Shown: positions 1 through 9,186, counted from the first letter of the stretch. The stretch is 64,000 bases of DNA from Pseudoduganella flava (GCF_007830495.1 NZ_VLKW01000003.1:434001-498000); one strand, 5' to 3'. Numbers and translations are program-made. The notes: a model not told the origin generated them from the sequence alone.

Positions 1-1
1 C

Positions 2-1303
2 CAGGACCAGAACGAGTTCATGCTGATGCTGCTGGCGAATACGTCGCTGGAAACGTCGGCACCGATGAACCTCGTGATGATCGGCGGCGACGGCCGGCCG
101 CGCCAGAAAGGCGTGCTCGACGTGCTGTCCGAGTGGATCGCGTTCCGCTTCGCGACCGTCACGCGGCGCACGCAGCACCGGCTGGCGAAGGTGGACGACC
201 GCATCCACATCCTAGAGGGCCGCCAGACCGTCCTGCTGAACATCGACGAAGTCATTCACATCATCCGCAATTCGGATGAGCCGAAGCAGGCGCTGATCGC
301 CCGCTTCAACCTGTCCGACCGCCAGGCCGAGGACATCCTCGAGATCCGCCTGCGCCAATTGGCCCGGCTGGAAGCGATCAAGATCGAGCAGGAACTGGCC
401 GAGCTGCGCAAGGAAAAGCAGACGTTGCAGGACGTGCTGGACAACCCGTCTTCGATGAAGCGCCTGATCATCCGCGAAATCGAAGCGGATGCGAAGCAAT
501 ACGGCGATGCGCGCCGCACGGTGATCGAGGAAGCGCAGAAGGCCTACATCGAACAGAAGATCGTCGACGAACCGGTCACCGTGATCATTTCGCAGAAGGG
601 CTGGGTGCGCGCCCGCACCGGCATCGGCCACGACCGCGGCCAGTTCACGTTCAAGGCCGGCGACGCGCTGCACGACGCGATCGAATGCCGCACCGTCGAC
701 ACCTTGCTGGGCTTCGGCGACAACGGCCGGGTGTACTCGGTGCCGGTGGCCGCGCTGCCGAACGCGCGCGGCGACGGCGTGCCCATCACGACCTTGGTCG
801 ACCTGTCCGGCGGCGCGCGCCTGCTGCACTACTACGCGGGGCCGGCGGCGACGCAATTGCTGCTGGCATCCGACGCGGGCTTCGGCTTCATCGCCAAGGC
901 CGGGGACATGGTGAGCCGGCAGAAGAGCGGCAAGTCGTTCATCACACTGGACGGCGACGCGAAACCGCTGGCACCGACGATCGTCGTGCCGGATGCTTCG
1001 GCAATCGCCGTCGTCTCCGAAAAGGCGCGCCTGCTGGTGTTCGGCATGGACGAGATGAAGGTACTGTCGAACGGCGGCCGCGGCGTGACGCTGATGGAAC
1101 TGGAGCCGAAGGAAAAGCTGGTGGCGGCGTGCGCGATCACGCAAAAAGGCGTCACCGTGCTGGGCACCGGCAACGCCGGCAAGGCGAAGGAAGAGCGGAT
1201 GACGCCGCACGCGCTGGCCGAAGGCGAGCACTTCGGCAAACGCGCCCGCAAAGGCAAGCCGATGCCAACGCGCATCAAGCCGACGGGGTTGGTGCCGAAC
1301 TAA
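2..1303 (+). CDS. parC: DNA topoisomerase IV subunit A, C-terminal part (5' end outside window)
   Basis: This is the C-terminal 433 residues of a type IIA topoisomerase A subunit; the frame is open to the left edge, so the catalytic tyrosine region lies outside the window. Topoisomerase IV decatenates daughter chromosomes together with ParE. Visible are the end of the breakage-reunion domain and the long helical coiled-coil region (about residues 40-175 of the fragment, rich in Glu, Leu and Arg, with IRNSDEPKQAL and LEIRLRQLARLE). A beta-pinwheel C-terminal domain follows, with repeated blades such as RTGIGHDRGQF, GDNGRVYSVPV and VLSNGGRGVTLMEL. The weak, divergent pinwheel blades fit ParC better than GyrA, which would carry a clear GyrA box. 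The gene ends in a basic tail and is followed by a repeat and a hairpin terminator. Confidence 0.93.
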   Translation, partial: QDQNEFMLMLLANTSLETSAPMNLVMIGGDGRPRQKGVLDVLSEWIAFRFATVTRRTQHRLAKVDDRIHILEGRQTVLLNIDEVIHIIRNSDEPKQALIARFNLSDRQAEDILEIRLRQLARLEAIKIEQELAELRKEKQTLQDVLDNPSSMKRLIIREIEADAKQYGDARRTVIEEAQKAYIEQKIVDEPVTVIISQKGWVRARTGIGHDRGQFTFKAGDALHDAIECRTVDTLLGFGDNGRVYSVPVAALPNARGDGVPITTLVDLSGGARLLHYYAGPAATQLLLASDAGFGFIAKAGDMVSRQKSGKSFITLDGDAKPLAPTIVVPDASAIAVVSEKARLLVFGMDEMKVLSNGGRGVTLMELEPKEKLVAACAITQKGVTVLGTGNAGKAKEERMTPHALAEGEHFGKRARKGKPMPTRIKPTGLVPN

Positions 1304-1354
1304 GCACTTGGGTTTGAATGACGTTCGCGGGCCGTCATCGTCAAAGCTAACCCC

Positions 1355-1487
1355 AATGCAAACCCTGGGGTCAGACCCGCCGGGGCGTAGCAGGGGTTTC
1401 GGGGAGCGCTGCTCCCCGCCTGCGCAGCGGTGACGGCTTGCAAGCCGTCACTCCTTCCTGACCCCGGCTTCTGCCTCTGGTTTGAAT
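1355..1487. repeat. Interrupted copy of the GGGGTCAGACCC repeat with internal hairpins
   Basis: The stretch after parC begins with CAAACCCTGGGGTCAGACCC and ends with CTGACCCCGGCTTCTGCC then TCTGGTTTGAA. These match the two halves of the palindromic element seen intact at 14050, 27480 and 47118. Here the halves are separated by about 80 bp containing two further inverted repeats: GGGGAGC/GCTCCCC around 1400-1417 and TGACGGCTTGCAAGCCGTCA at 1431-1450. It looks like an element that was split by, or extended with, other palindromic sequence. No gene is visible in 1304-1570. Confidence 0.6.
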
Positions 1488-1519
1488 TGACGCCGTTGGC
1501 TCGCTAGCTTCAGCCGTAT

Positions 1520-1557
1520 AAAAGCCGCCGCCCGGCATGCCGGGACGGCGGCTTTTT
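1520..1557. terminator. Bidirectional intrinsic terminator between parC and the Ala/Lys-rich gene
   Basis: The arms AAGCCGCCG and CGGCGGCTT flank an inner CCGGCATGCCGG palindrome, with a T run (TTTTT) on the right and an A run on the left. It can therefore stop transcription from both convergent genes. Confidence 0.8.
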
Positions 1558-1570
1558 CACGTGCGCGGGA

Positions 1571-2056
1571 TTAGTGCTTCGCGGCTTCTTTCTTCACGTC
1601 GGCATTGGCCTTGGCGACGGCTTCCTGGGTTTTCGCGGAGGCCAGCGCTTTTTCCTTGTCGGCTTCCGCCATTTCCTTCGCTACTTTCTCGTTGGCTTTC
1701 GCATCGGCCTTGGCGGCTTTTGCGTCGGCCTTGGCGATTTTCTTGTCGGCCTTGGCTTCAGCCTTCAGCTTGTCTTCGGCATCGGCGTCGGCCACTTTCT
1801 CGTTGGCTTTCGCGTGCTCCTTGTCGGCCTTGGCGTGGGCCTTCGTCATCTTCTTGTCGGCCTTGGCCTGGGCTTTCGCGACGTCCTCGTCAGCCTTGGC
1901 GACTTCCTTCGCTTCCTTGCGCTGTGCCTTGGCGATGTCCTGCTGGGCTTCGGCCTGGGCCTTCGCGACGTCGTTGTTGTTGGCCGTCGTGGCGGTCTGG
2001 GCGTAAGCGGTGGTGGCGAAAGCGGCGGCGATCAGGGTTGCGAGCAGTTTGTTCAT
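1571..2056 (-). CDS. Secreted Ala/Lys-rich low-complexity protein
   Basis: A 161-residue protein of unknown function. Residues 1-19 form a clear Sec signal peptide (MNKLLATLIAAAFATTAYA, cleavage after AYA). The rest is almost wholly Ala, Lys, Asp and Glu in short degenerate repeats of the AKADKK / KANEKVA type, predicted to be one long charged helix or coiled coil with no cysteine. The composition resembles the linker helix of TolA or eukaryotic histone H1, but there is no domain to assign. It stands alone, converges on parC with a shared terminator, and is separated by 118 bp from the M64 peptidase upstream. A periplasmic structural or stress-related role is only a guess. Confidence 0.75.
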   Translation of the reverse strand: MNKLLATLIAAAFATTAYAQTATTANNNDVAKAQAEAQQDIAKAQRKEAKEVAKADEDVAKAQAKADKKMTKAHAKADKEHAKANEKVADADAEDKLKAEAKADKKIAKADAKAAKADAKANEKVAKEMAEADKEKALASAKTQEAVAKANADVKKEAAKH

Positions 2057-2174
2057 GATGGGTACCTTTCAAGTGGTTTTGGTTTCTGTTTCGTTCTTGT
2101 CACGTGACCAGAATAAAGTTTCCAAACGCCACCCACCGTGCGCTACCGCACCTTGAAACATCCCGTTACCTCCG

Positions 2175-3584
2175 TTACTTTTGTTCCTTCGTCCGGGAAT
2201 ACAGGTCGATCGTCTGCCCGATCGCTTCCGCGCACACGGCGCAGAACGCATCGCTGCGGTCGAACATCAGGCATTGCTGAGCAGGCCGGTAATAGCCCGT
2301 CGCCTCGTAGTTCGCGCCTTCGAACGCGCCGACCGCATGCGCGTGCGGCGCGCGCGCGAACAGCGCGCTGGTCCACGCCAGGTCTTCCTTGAACAGCTTG
2401 CTCATCTCCCCTTCCGGCCGGTTTTCCTTGCGCAGCTGCGCACGGATCTTCTGGTACTCGCGCGAATGCGCCTCGTACTCCGCCTTCGGCCATGGCGTGG
2501 GCAGCGGCGTGCCCGACGTGACGTGGCGCAGCCATTTCGGATGGACGGGGTCCGCCGTCGCATTCGGTTCCCACGGTTCGGGCCGGCCGCTGGCGGCCTG
2601 GTAGGCGACCGGCGACGTGTAGTACTCGTCCGCCAACCCGGCGAAGTGGTGACCGAATTCATGCACGAACAGGTAGTTGGCCCAGTCGTTGTCGGCCGCC
2701 GCGGTGCTGAACTGGCCGTAGATGCCGCCCCCGCCATACGTATCGTTGTTGACGAGGATCTCGATGAATTCATACGGCGCGTACTGGGCGATGTCGCGCA
2801 GCGCGCGATTGTCCGTCGTCAGCACATAGCGCTCGCTGCCGAAGATGTCGTAGCGCGTGTTCAGCGGCGACGCGTGGTGCGTGTGCGTCGACGGCCGGCT
2901 GATGCCCGATTCCTCCGTTGGCACCGCCAGGCCCCACACGTTGAAGTCCTGCGCCCGCTCCTTGAACGGCGACACGGCAAACAGATGCTCGGCCAGGCGC
3001 TTCGCCGTCTTCTCGAACTTGCCCAGTTCAGCGCGCGTGTAGCCGTCGCCGATGATCAGCAGGTCCACCTTCCGCGGCGACGGCCCGGAGACGCGCAGCG
3101 GGATCGGCTTCGCCGGCGCCGGCGGCTGCTTGCGCACGACGTCCAGCGCGTCCGGGTCCACCTCCACGCTCCATACGACCGAAAACTGGTTGCGCTCGTC
3201 GCGCTTGAGGATGCGCACCTTCACCGGTGCGGCCGGTTGCGGGAAGCGCACGGATTCGCCGAACGCACGCGTCAGCTTGCCCGCTTCCTCGGTGCTCTTC
3301 CATTCGCCGAACACGGTCGAGAAGCCGCGCGAATACAACAGCTTGCCCGTCTTCGCGTCGACCACCTCCACCATGTTGACGCCGCGGTTCGTATCGTCCA
3401 GGGTGCGGGTCATGTCGCCCGGCCACGGCAGCGGTTCGACGACGACGCGGTCGATCGCATACTGCTCGGACAGCGCATTGCCGCTGTGGATGTAGTCGAG
3501 GCGCATCGTAGCGGGCTGCGCGGCCAGCACGCCGGTGGCCCAGGCCAACGCCGCGGCGGAGAGGATAGTGGAAGACAGGCGCAT
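2175..3584 (-). CDS. Secreted M64-family metallopeptidase (IgA peptidase M64-like)
   Basis: A 469-residue secreted zinc peptidase. It has a signal peptide (residues 1-21, ending VLAA), then a beta-rich M64 N-terminal domain (about 22-150), then the peptidase domain. The zinc motif is plain: VHEFGHHFAGLADEY, with H308, E309 and H312 and the downstream LADEY that is typical of M64. The KVDLLIIGDGYT segment near residue 167 is also characteristic of this family. M64 proteins include the Clostridium ramosum IgA protease, but most proteobacterial members have no known substrate, so immunoglobulin cleavage should not be assumed. The start ATG at 3584 follows a GGAG. The sigma-factor gene is divergent. 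Confidence 0.88.
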   Translation of the reverse strand: MRLSSTILSAAALAWATGVLAAQPATMRLDYIHSGNALSEQYAIDRVVVEPLPWPGDMTRTLDDTNRGVNMVEVVDAKTGKLLYSRGFSTVFGEWKSTEEAGKLTRAFGESVRFPQPAAPVKVRILKRDERNQFSVVWSVEVDPDALDVVRKQPPAPAKPIPLRVSGPSPRKVDLLIIGDGYTRAELGKFEKTAKRLAEHLFAVSPFKERAQDFNVWGLAVPTEESGISRPSTHTHHASPLNTRYDIFGSERYVLTTDNRALRDIAQYAPYEFIEILVNNDTYGGGGIYGQFSTAAADNDWANYLFVHEFGHHFAGLADEYYTSPVAYQAASGRPEPWEPNATADPVHPKWLRHVTSGTPLPTPWPKAEYEAHSREYQKIRAQLRKENRPEGEMSKLFKEDLAWTSALFARAPHAHAVGAFEGANYEATGYYRPAQQCLMFDRSDAFCAVCAEAIGQTIDLYSRTKEQK

Positions 3585-3691
3585 GAACGCTCCAGGCTGA
3601 CGAAGAGCGCCTATTGTAGCGAAGGGCAGCCTTGCCGCACCGCCTGAACCGGGTTAATCTGTACATTACAAAATCTGCAACGAACGCCGCC

Positions 3692-4300
3692 GTGCCCGAC
3701 GATAACCGCCCCGATGCCGAACAGCTGCGCGACTGGCTGCTCGCCACGGCCAACCGCGATACCCGCGCCTTCCACGCCCTGTACGACGCCACCGCGCCGC
3801 GCCTGTTCGGCTTCGCACTCGGCATGCTGGGCCGTCACGCACTCGCGGAGGAAGCGCTGGAGGATGCCTTCGTGACGATCTGGCACGCGCCCGACCTGCG
3901 TGCGGCCGCAGCGGACGCGCCGTTCGCATGGATGGCCGGCATCGTGCGCGACCGGGCCATGGCCATCCTGCAGCGCGCCGGCCCGGCGCAGCCCGACCCC
4001 GCCATGGCTACGGGTCTCAATGCGCCGCTCGATGCGCGGCTCAATACCCTCCTTGATGCGCTGGAAGACCCGATCCCATCGTCCGATACGCGCTACTCGC
4101 CGCCGGCGCGCGAACTGGCCTTCTGCATGGCGCAGCTGGAAGGCGGCCAGCGCCGGGCGATCGGCCACGCGTTCTTCCATGCACTGCCGCCCGGCCCCAT
4201 CGCCACACGGCTCGCACTGCCCACGGCCAGCGTGAAACCGTGGATCCGCCGCGGCCTGGACCAGCTGAAGCACTGCCTCGGGCGCGCGCAGGAGCGATGA
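3692..4300 (+). CDS. ECF-type RNA polymerase sigma factor (SigK/RskA-coupled type)
   Basis: A sigma-70 family extracytoplasmic-function factor. Region 2 is visible as FHALYDATAPRLFGFALGML followed by AEEALEDAFVTIWHAP. Region 4 is the C-terminal helix-turn-helix with IATRLALPTASVKPWIRRGL. No ATG is available: I chose GTG at 3692 (202 residues), which begins just before the conserved domain; a TTG at 3632 would add 20 residues. The stop overlaps the start of the anti-sigma gene by 4 bp (ATGA), so the two are translationally coupled. Region 4.1 is less conserved than usual (LEGGQRRAIGHAFFHALPPGPI), suggesting a diverged promoter specificity. Its regulon is not identifiable here. Confidence 0.85.
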   Translation: MPDDNRPDAEQLRDWLLATANRDTRAFHALYDATAPRLFGFALGMLGRHALAEEALEDAFVTIWHAPDLRAAAADAPFAWMAGIVRDRAMAILQRAGPAQPDPAMATGLNAPLDARLNTLLDALEDPIPSSDTRYSPPARELAFCMAQLEGGQRRAIGHAFFHALPPGPIATRLALPTASVKPWIRRGLDQLKHCLGRAQER

Positions 4301-5004
4301 TGCGGCGCACCGACCCGCAGCTGCGCGACCAGCTCGCTGCCGCCTATGTGCTCGGCACGCTGCACGGCCATGCCCGCCGGCGCTTCGAGGGCTGGCTGCA
4401 TGGCGACGCGGCACTGCGCGCCTGCGTCAGCCAATGGCGCGCGCGGCTGCTGCCGCTGGCCGAATTCGCGCCGGCGCGCATGCCGCGCGAGCGCGTCTGG
4501 CGCGGCATCGAAAGCCGCCTGCGCCTGCAGGCGCCGGGGCGCCGCTGGCAGTTCTGGCGGCGCGACCCGCTGCAGTGGTGGAAGATGCTGGCGGTGACGG
4601 CGGCGGGGGCCGCGGCCGTGCTGGCCCTCGTTCTCGCATTGGCGCTGCAAGCGCGCACGCCGCCCGCCGATACGTTTGCCGCGCTGGCGGACGAGCGGGG
4701 CCGGCCCGCGCTGCTGGTGACGGCCGACCGCGGCAACCACCAGGCCACCGTGCGGAGCCTGCACCAGATCCCGGTGCCCGACGAACTCACGTTGCAGCTG
4801 TGGGCGATCACGCAGCAAGGCACGCCCCGCTCGCTCGCGCTGCTGGACGAACGGGGCACCGCCACGTTCGCCCTGAACGAGCGCGCGTTCGGCAGCGACG
4901 TGGCGCTGCTGGCCGTCAGCCTCGAACCGAAAGGCGGTTCGCCGAATCCCGCCGCCCCCGCGGGGCCCGTGCTGTACCGGGGCGGCTGGGTACGGCCGTT
5001 CTGA
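4297..5004 (+). CDS. Anti-sigma factor, RskA family, single-pass membrane protein
   Basis: A 235-residue partner of the upstream ECF sigma factor. Residues 1-75 form the cytoplasmic sigma-binding domain (QLAAAYVLGTLHGHARRRFE, typical of RskA-like zinc-less anti-sigmas). A transmembrane helix follows at about 97-117. Residues 120-235 are the periplasmic RskA domain, with the signature QLWAITQQGTPRSLALLDERG and the late LLAVSLEPKGGSP. It holds the sigma factor at the membrane until a signal releases it by regulated proteolysis (family knowledge). The start ATG at 4297 overlaps the sigma stop. It ends 28 bp from the convergent cyanophycinase gene. Confidence 0.88.
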   Translation: MMRRTDPQLRDQLAAAYVLGTLHGHARRRFEGWLHGDAALRACVSQWRARLLPLAEFAPARMPRERVWRGIESRLRLQAPGRRWQFWRRDPLQWWKMLAVTAAGAAAVLALVLALALQARTPPADTFAALADERGRPALLVTADRGNHQATVRSLHQIPVPDELTLQLWAITQQGTPRSLALLDERGTATFALNERAFGSDVALLAVSLEPKGGSPNPAAPAGPVLYRGGWVRPF

Positions 5005-5032
5005 CGTCAGCGGTGCTGTCCAGCGGTACTGA

Positions 5033-6292
5033 TCAGCGATACTTGTACAGCGGCCGCGGGATATCGATCGGCCGCACGTCGAGCCGGATGTTGAGCACCG
5101 AGTAGGCCTCGGCCACGCTGGAGATGTAGCCCACGCTTTCCGGCGTTTTCGTGAAGCGGAACTCGAAGCCGACTTCCGGCGCGGTCGAGCGGGGATTGCC
5201 GGCGGCGATGCCGATCGCCTCCTCCTGGTCGCTGTCGATCAGCCGTTCCATGATGTTGACGACGGCGCTGTTGCCGAGGATGTCGTTGGTGTACACGGGA
5301 CCGCGCAGCGCCGGGCGTTGCGGGTCGAGCCGGCCGCCCGCCTTGTCCGGCGACGGCGTGAAGCTCTGCGTGATGATGTTGAACTTGTCGCCCCGGTCCA
5401 GGTAGCTGAGGCGCACGTTGGACACGTTGAAGTCCGGCTTCGTCTTGTCCACCACCACGTGCGACAGGTCGATCAGCAGCGCGCCCGTGTAGCCGATCAC
5501 TTCGACCTCGCGCTTGCCGTTGATGACCATCGCGCTGTCCTCGTCCACGCCCAGGCCCAGCTTGTAGTTCTTTGCCAGCATGGCCGGGATCATCCGCGCG
5601 AAGCGGCCCCGCACCAGCAGGTGCTGGTCGATGAACACGTCGTCGCCGACGAAGCCCAGGCCCGGCGCGATCTCCTGGCCGTCCGTGACGCCGGTGCGCA
5701 GCATCGCCAGGATCGCCTTCGGGTTGTAGAACATCGTGCTGCTCATGATGGCGGCGCCGGCGCTTGACCCGGCCACGACACCGCCGCGGCGGTACACGTC
5801 CCACACCGCTTCCAGCACGGCGGTGCGGGTGCCGTCCTCGCGCACCAGCGCCTGCGTGATGCGGCTCTGGTCGCCGCCGGCGAAGTACACGCCGTCGGAG
5901 TCGCGGATTTTCTTCGCCAGCGCCACGTCGTCGGCCGCCTTGCGGTAGTCGCTGTCGGCAAGGCGGATCGCCACCGGCACGGCGAATGCGTCGGCGCCGT
6001 ACTTCTTCAGGTAGCCGATGATGCTTTGCGCGGCCCGCTCCGGGCTGCCGGAGGCGGACGGGAACACGGCGATGCGCGCGCCCTTGCCGCCGGCGAGGTT
6101 GACGATCTTGCCCCATACGTCAGCATTGTCGCCGCGCAGGCCGCCGCCGATGATGACCAGCGAACCTTTCGGCGCGGACGCCGGCGGCTTCACCTGCTCG
6201 CTGCGGACCGGATCAGGCGTCTGCGCCTGGACGGCGCCGGTCAGCACGGCCAGCGCCAGCGACAGGGCCAGGGACGGGGCAAGCTTCAACAT
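5033..6292 (-). CDS. Secreted cyanophycinase (peptidase family S51), extracellular CphE-like
   Basis: Hydrolyses cyanophycin (multi-L-arginyl-poly-L-aspartate) to beta-Asp-Arg dipeptides. The 419-residue protein has a Sec signal peptide (residues 1-23, ending VQA). The S51 core then shows GSLVIIGGGLRG, FAGGDQSR at 138-145, the nucleophile motif AGSSAGAA (Ser177), DQHLLVRGRFAR and GLGVDEDSAMVI, all matching cyanophycinase positions. The intracellular enzyme is about 270 residues; the length here and the signal peptide match the extracellular CphE type instead. A strong Shine-Dalgarno (AAGGAGGATCC) precedes ATG 6292. The gene is 9 bp downstream of a TonB-dependent receptor in the same direction, so they are probably one operon. 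A different secreted S51 isoaspartyl peptidase is the main alternative. Confidence 0.87.
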   Translation of the reverse strand: MLKLAPSLALSLALAVLTGAVQAQTPDPVRSEQVKPPASAPKGSLVIIGGGLRGDNADVWGKIVNLAGGKGARIAVFPSASGSPERAAQSIIGYLKKYGADAFAVPVAIRLADSDYRKAADDVALAKKIRDSDGVYFAGGDQSRITQALVREDGTRTAVLEAVWDVYRRGGVVAGSSAGAAIMSSTMFYNPKAILAMLRTGVTDGQEIAPGLGFVGDDVFIDQHLLVRGRFARMIPAMLAKNYKLGLGVDEDSAMVINGKREVEVIGYTGALLIDLSHVVVDKTKPDFNVSNVRLSYLDRGDKFNIITQSFTPSPDKAGGRLDPQRPALRGPVYTNDILGNSAVVNIMERLIDSDQEEAIGIAAGNPRSTAPEVGFEFRFTKTPESVGYISSVAEAYSVLNIRLDVRPIDIPRPLYKYR

Positions 6293-6301
6293 GGATCCTC
6301 C

Positions 6302-9016
6302 TTACTTGAATGCGTAATTGACGCTGGCGTAGTAGCGGCGCCCGCGCGGGTCGGTGTAGGTCGGGTCGTAGCCGGACAGGAAGTGGTACGCCTGGTTCGA
6401 ATACGGCGGGCTGCGGTCGAACATGTTCTGGATGCCGGCGCGCACGCGCAGCGCACGGGTGGCCTGCCATGCGGCCGACATGTCCCACAACGCGTACGAC
6501 GACACGTGATTCGGTTCGACCACCGTGCCGGTGTCGGTGTTGATCGCCGAATTCTGGTCTTCGTACGACGACGAGAACGTGTTCGACAGGCTGGCCGAGA
6601 ATGGGCCCTTCTCCCAGTCGAACGTGATCGTGTGGCGCCAGCGCTGCACGACGCCGTCCGTGACGAAGCGCCCGAGGTTGCTGACGAACGGGTCGCCGGG
6701 CGCCGTCTGGATCTTCGAATCGAGCACGTAGGTACCCGTCAGGCGGCCGCCGAAGCGGCCCACCGGCGTGTCGACGCCGTGCACGTCGAGCACCAGGTCG
6801 ATGCCGCTGGCCACCTGGGCGCCGCGGTTTTCCTTGTGCAGCTCGATGTAGTCGATCTCGTTGTCTTCGTTGCGGTGCACGAGGTCGCCGTACTTGTCCA
6901 GGTTGGCGAGAATGATGTCGTCGCCGATCTCGCTGATCAGGTTCGTACGCTTGATCTTCCAGTAGTCGATGCTGGTCGTGATGTGCTGCGTCGGCTCCAG
7001 CACGGCACCGAACGAATACTGGCGGCTGCGCTCGGGCCGCAGGTTCGGGTTGCTGTAGCGGCGCGTATCCCAGTTGTTCGCGCAGTCTGCGTAATTGAAG
7101 TCGACGGTCGCGCAGTAGACCGGGTCGGGCAACGTCGCCGTCGAGCTGTACACGGTCGGGCGGTACAGGTCAGTCATCGACGGCGCGCGGAAGCCGCGTC
7201 CCGCCGATGCGCGCAGCATCGCCCACTTCACTGGCGTGAACGACAGGCCCGCCTTCGGGCTGAACGCCCCGCCCACCGCTTCGTAATGGTCGTAGCGTGC
7301 CGAGAGCTGCGCCTGCCAGCCCTTGGCGAACGGCGCCTGCACCTCGCCGAACACGGCGGCCACCTTGCGGCTGTCGTGCGTGGCGCGGCCACCTTCCGGT
7401 GCGAAGTCGTCGTTGATGTTGTCGGACATGAGCAGTTCGGACGGCGTGAAGTCCGTCTTCTCGCGCCGCCATTCGCCGCCCAGCGCCACGGCCAGGTCGC
7501 CACCCGGCAGCGCCATCAACGTGCGCGAACCCTTGAAGTCGACCGAATCCATCACGCCCTTCGCGTAGCGCACCACGTCGTTGACCTGGATACGCTCGAG
7601 CAGCGCGCGCCCTTCCGCGCTGGACGGACCGAACGGGTTGATCAAGCCGGCCGAGATGCCTTCCAACAGTTCGTTGTAGAGGATGTAGCCATGCGTGTCC
7701 TTGTCCTTCACGGTGTTCACGCTGTGGTTGTAGGCCACGTCGTAATCCCACGCGCCGAACGTGCCCGTCACGCCGACCACGTAGCGCTGGCCGACGCTCG
7801 TCAGCTCGCTGGTACGGTTGCCCGCTTCCAGCAGGCGCATGCGCAGCTGCAGCATGCGGTCGCCGTCTTCCGAATTCTCGAGGCCCGTGCCGGCCAATGC
7901 AGGCACCAGGCTGTAGTCGATATCCCCGGTGACGCGGGCCGACGAACCCACGTAGTTCGTGCGCGCCCGGCTCAGCACCACTTCGCCGTACAGCTGGTGG
8001 CCGCCGCCCAGCTCCAGCACGCCGCGCGACAGGAAGCTTTGCTTGTTCGACTTCGGGTACAGCTCCGTGTCGCGCATGTAATCGTAGGTACAGGCATCGA
8101 CCCCGCCCGTGCCGGCCGGCAGGTACAGGTTGGCCGGCGGATTACATTGCGGGATCGACAGGTTGATCGTGCGGTTCGTCAGCTCGCGGCCGTTCAACGT
8201 GAAGCCGATCGAATTGAGGTAATCGCGCTGGTCGCCGGACAGGCGGATGTTGGCCGGGCTGGTATAGCCGGACAGCAGGTGACCCAGCCGCTCCGGGATG
8301 CGCAGTTCGCCGATGAACTTGCGTTGCGACGAGCGCAGCGCCTGCGTCTCCTGCGCATCGAATACGGCGAACACGTTGTAGCCGTCCTTCTGCAGGTCGC
8401 CGATGCCGCCGCTGAGCGTGGCCTGCCGCTTGGCCGCGCCGCCTTCGTCCGTGCCGCCGCCATAGGCATTCAGTTCGATGCCCTGGAAGTCCTTGCGGGT
8501 GATGAAGTTGATCACGCCGCCGATCGCGTCGGTGCCGTACAGCGCCGACGCGCCATCGAGCAGCACTTCGACGCGGGCGATCGCGGCGGCCGGGATGTTG
8601 TTCAGGTCGACGCCCGTGTCGTCGCCCGGCGACGCGAAGTTCGCCATGCGGCGGCCGTTCAGCAGCACCAGCGTCGACGACGTGCCGATGCCGCGCAGGT
8701 TCGCGCTGTTCAGACCGCGCTGGTCGACACCGCCCACGTTGATCGACACGCCGTCGGTCAGCCCGCCCACGTTGGCGGCGATGCGGGTCATCAGCTCGGC
8801 CGCCGTCGTGACGCCGGCCTTGTCGATTTCCGCCCGCGTGATCACCTGCACCGGCAGCGGCGTTTCCGATTCGATCTGCTTGATCGCGGAACCCGTGATC
8901 GTCACGCGCGGCACGACCGGCGCGATCGCGGTGTCCTGTGCGTAGGCGCCGTGCACCGCGAGCGCCAGCAAGCCGGCGGCGGACAACGACAGGTTAATTT
9001 TACGACGCTTGTTCAT
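6302..9016 (-). CDS. TonB-dependent outer-membrane receptor
   Basis: A 904-residue TonB-dependent receptor. It has a signal peptide (residues 1-26, ending GAYA), a TonB-box-like PRVTITGSAIKQ segment, then a plug domain (TPLPVQVITRAEIDKAG ... LNSANLRGIGTSSTLVLLNGRRM). A long beta-barrel follows, with RGFRAPSMTDLY and a C-terminal YASVNYAFK that ends in the required aromatic residue. The start ATG at 9016 follows GGAGCAGGG; the frame remains open 10 codons upstream. This subfamily (large barrel, LRGIGTSSTLVLLNGRR plug) is often used for organic oligomers rather than siderophores, which fits the cyanophycinase gene 9 bp downstream. Substrate is inferred from the neighbour only. Confidence 0.93.
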   Translation of the reverse strand: MNKRRKINLSLSAAGLLALAVHGAYAQDTAIAPVVPRVTITGSAIKQIESETPLPVQVITRAEIDKAGVTTAAELMTRIAANVGGLTDGVSINVGGVDQRGLNSANLRGIGTSSTLVLLNGRRMANFASPGDDTGVDLNNIPAAAIARVEVLLDGASALYGTDAIGGVINFITRKDFQGIELNAYGGGTDEGGAAKRQATLSGGIGDLQKDGYNVFAVFDAQETQALRSSQRKFIGELRIPERLGHLLSGYTSPANIRLSGDQRDYLNSIGFTLNGRELTNRTINLSIPQCNPPANLYLPAGTGGVDACTYDYMRDTELYPKSNKQSFLSRGVLELGGGHQLYGEVVLSRARTNYVGSSARVTGDIDYSLVPALAGTGLENSEDGDRMLQLRMRLLEAGNRTSELTSVGQRYVVGVTGTFGAWDYDVAYNHSVNTVKDKDTHGYILYNELLEGISAGLINPFGPSSAEGRALLERIQVNDVVRYAKGVMDSVDFKGSRTLMALPGGDLAVALGGEWRREKTDFTPSELLMSDNINDDFAPEGGRATHDSRKVAAVFGEVQAPFAKGWQAQLSARYDHYEAVGGAFSPKAGLSFTPVKWAMLRASAGRGFRAPSMTDLYRPTVYSSTATLPDPVYCATVDFNYADCANNWDTRRYSNPNLRPERSRQYSFGAVLEPTQHITTSIDYWKIKRTNLISEIGDDIILANLDKYGDLVHRNEDNEIDYIELHKENRGAQVASGIDLVLDVHGVDTPVGRFGGRLTGTYVLDSKIQTAPGDPFVSNLGRFVTDGVVQRWRHTITFDWEKGPFSASLSNTFSSSYEDQNSAINTDTGTVVEPNHVSSYALWDMSAAWQATRALRVRAGIQNMFDRSPPYSNQAYHFLSGYDPTYTDPRGRRYYASVNYAFK

Positions 9017-9186
9017 CCCTGCTCCCGTTCTGATAGTTATTGCCAAGTTGGCCTGCCTGCAACTCTACGCAGGTCAGCGGCAAAGCTCAATCGAACGAGG
9101 GCAGAACCGTAGCGGCAGGGATACGATTTCGCCGCGGTGCGGCGAAATCGAACAACGGTCACGGCATCGTTCACTGAATAATGTGC

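Noticed and set aside
6026..9112. 1028-codon open frame on the plus strand opposite the TonB receptor
   Set aside because: It is antisense to a well-matched receptor gene, has Arg/His/Val-rich composition typical of frame shadows in high-GC DNA, and has no ribosome site or recognisable domain.
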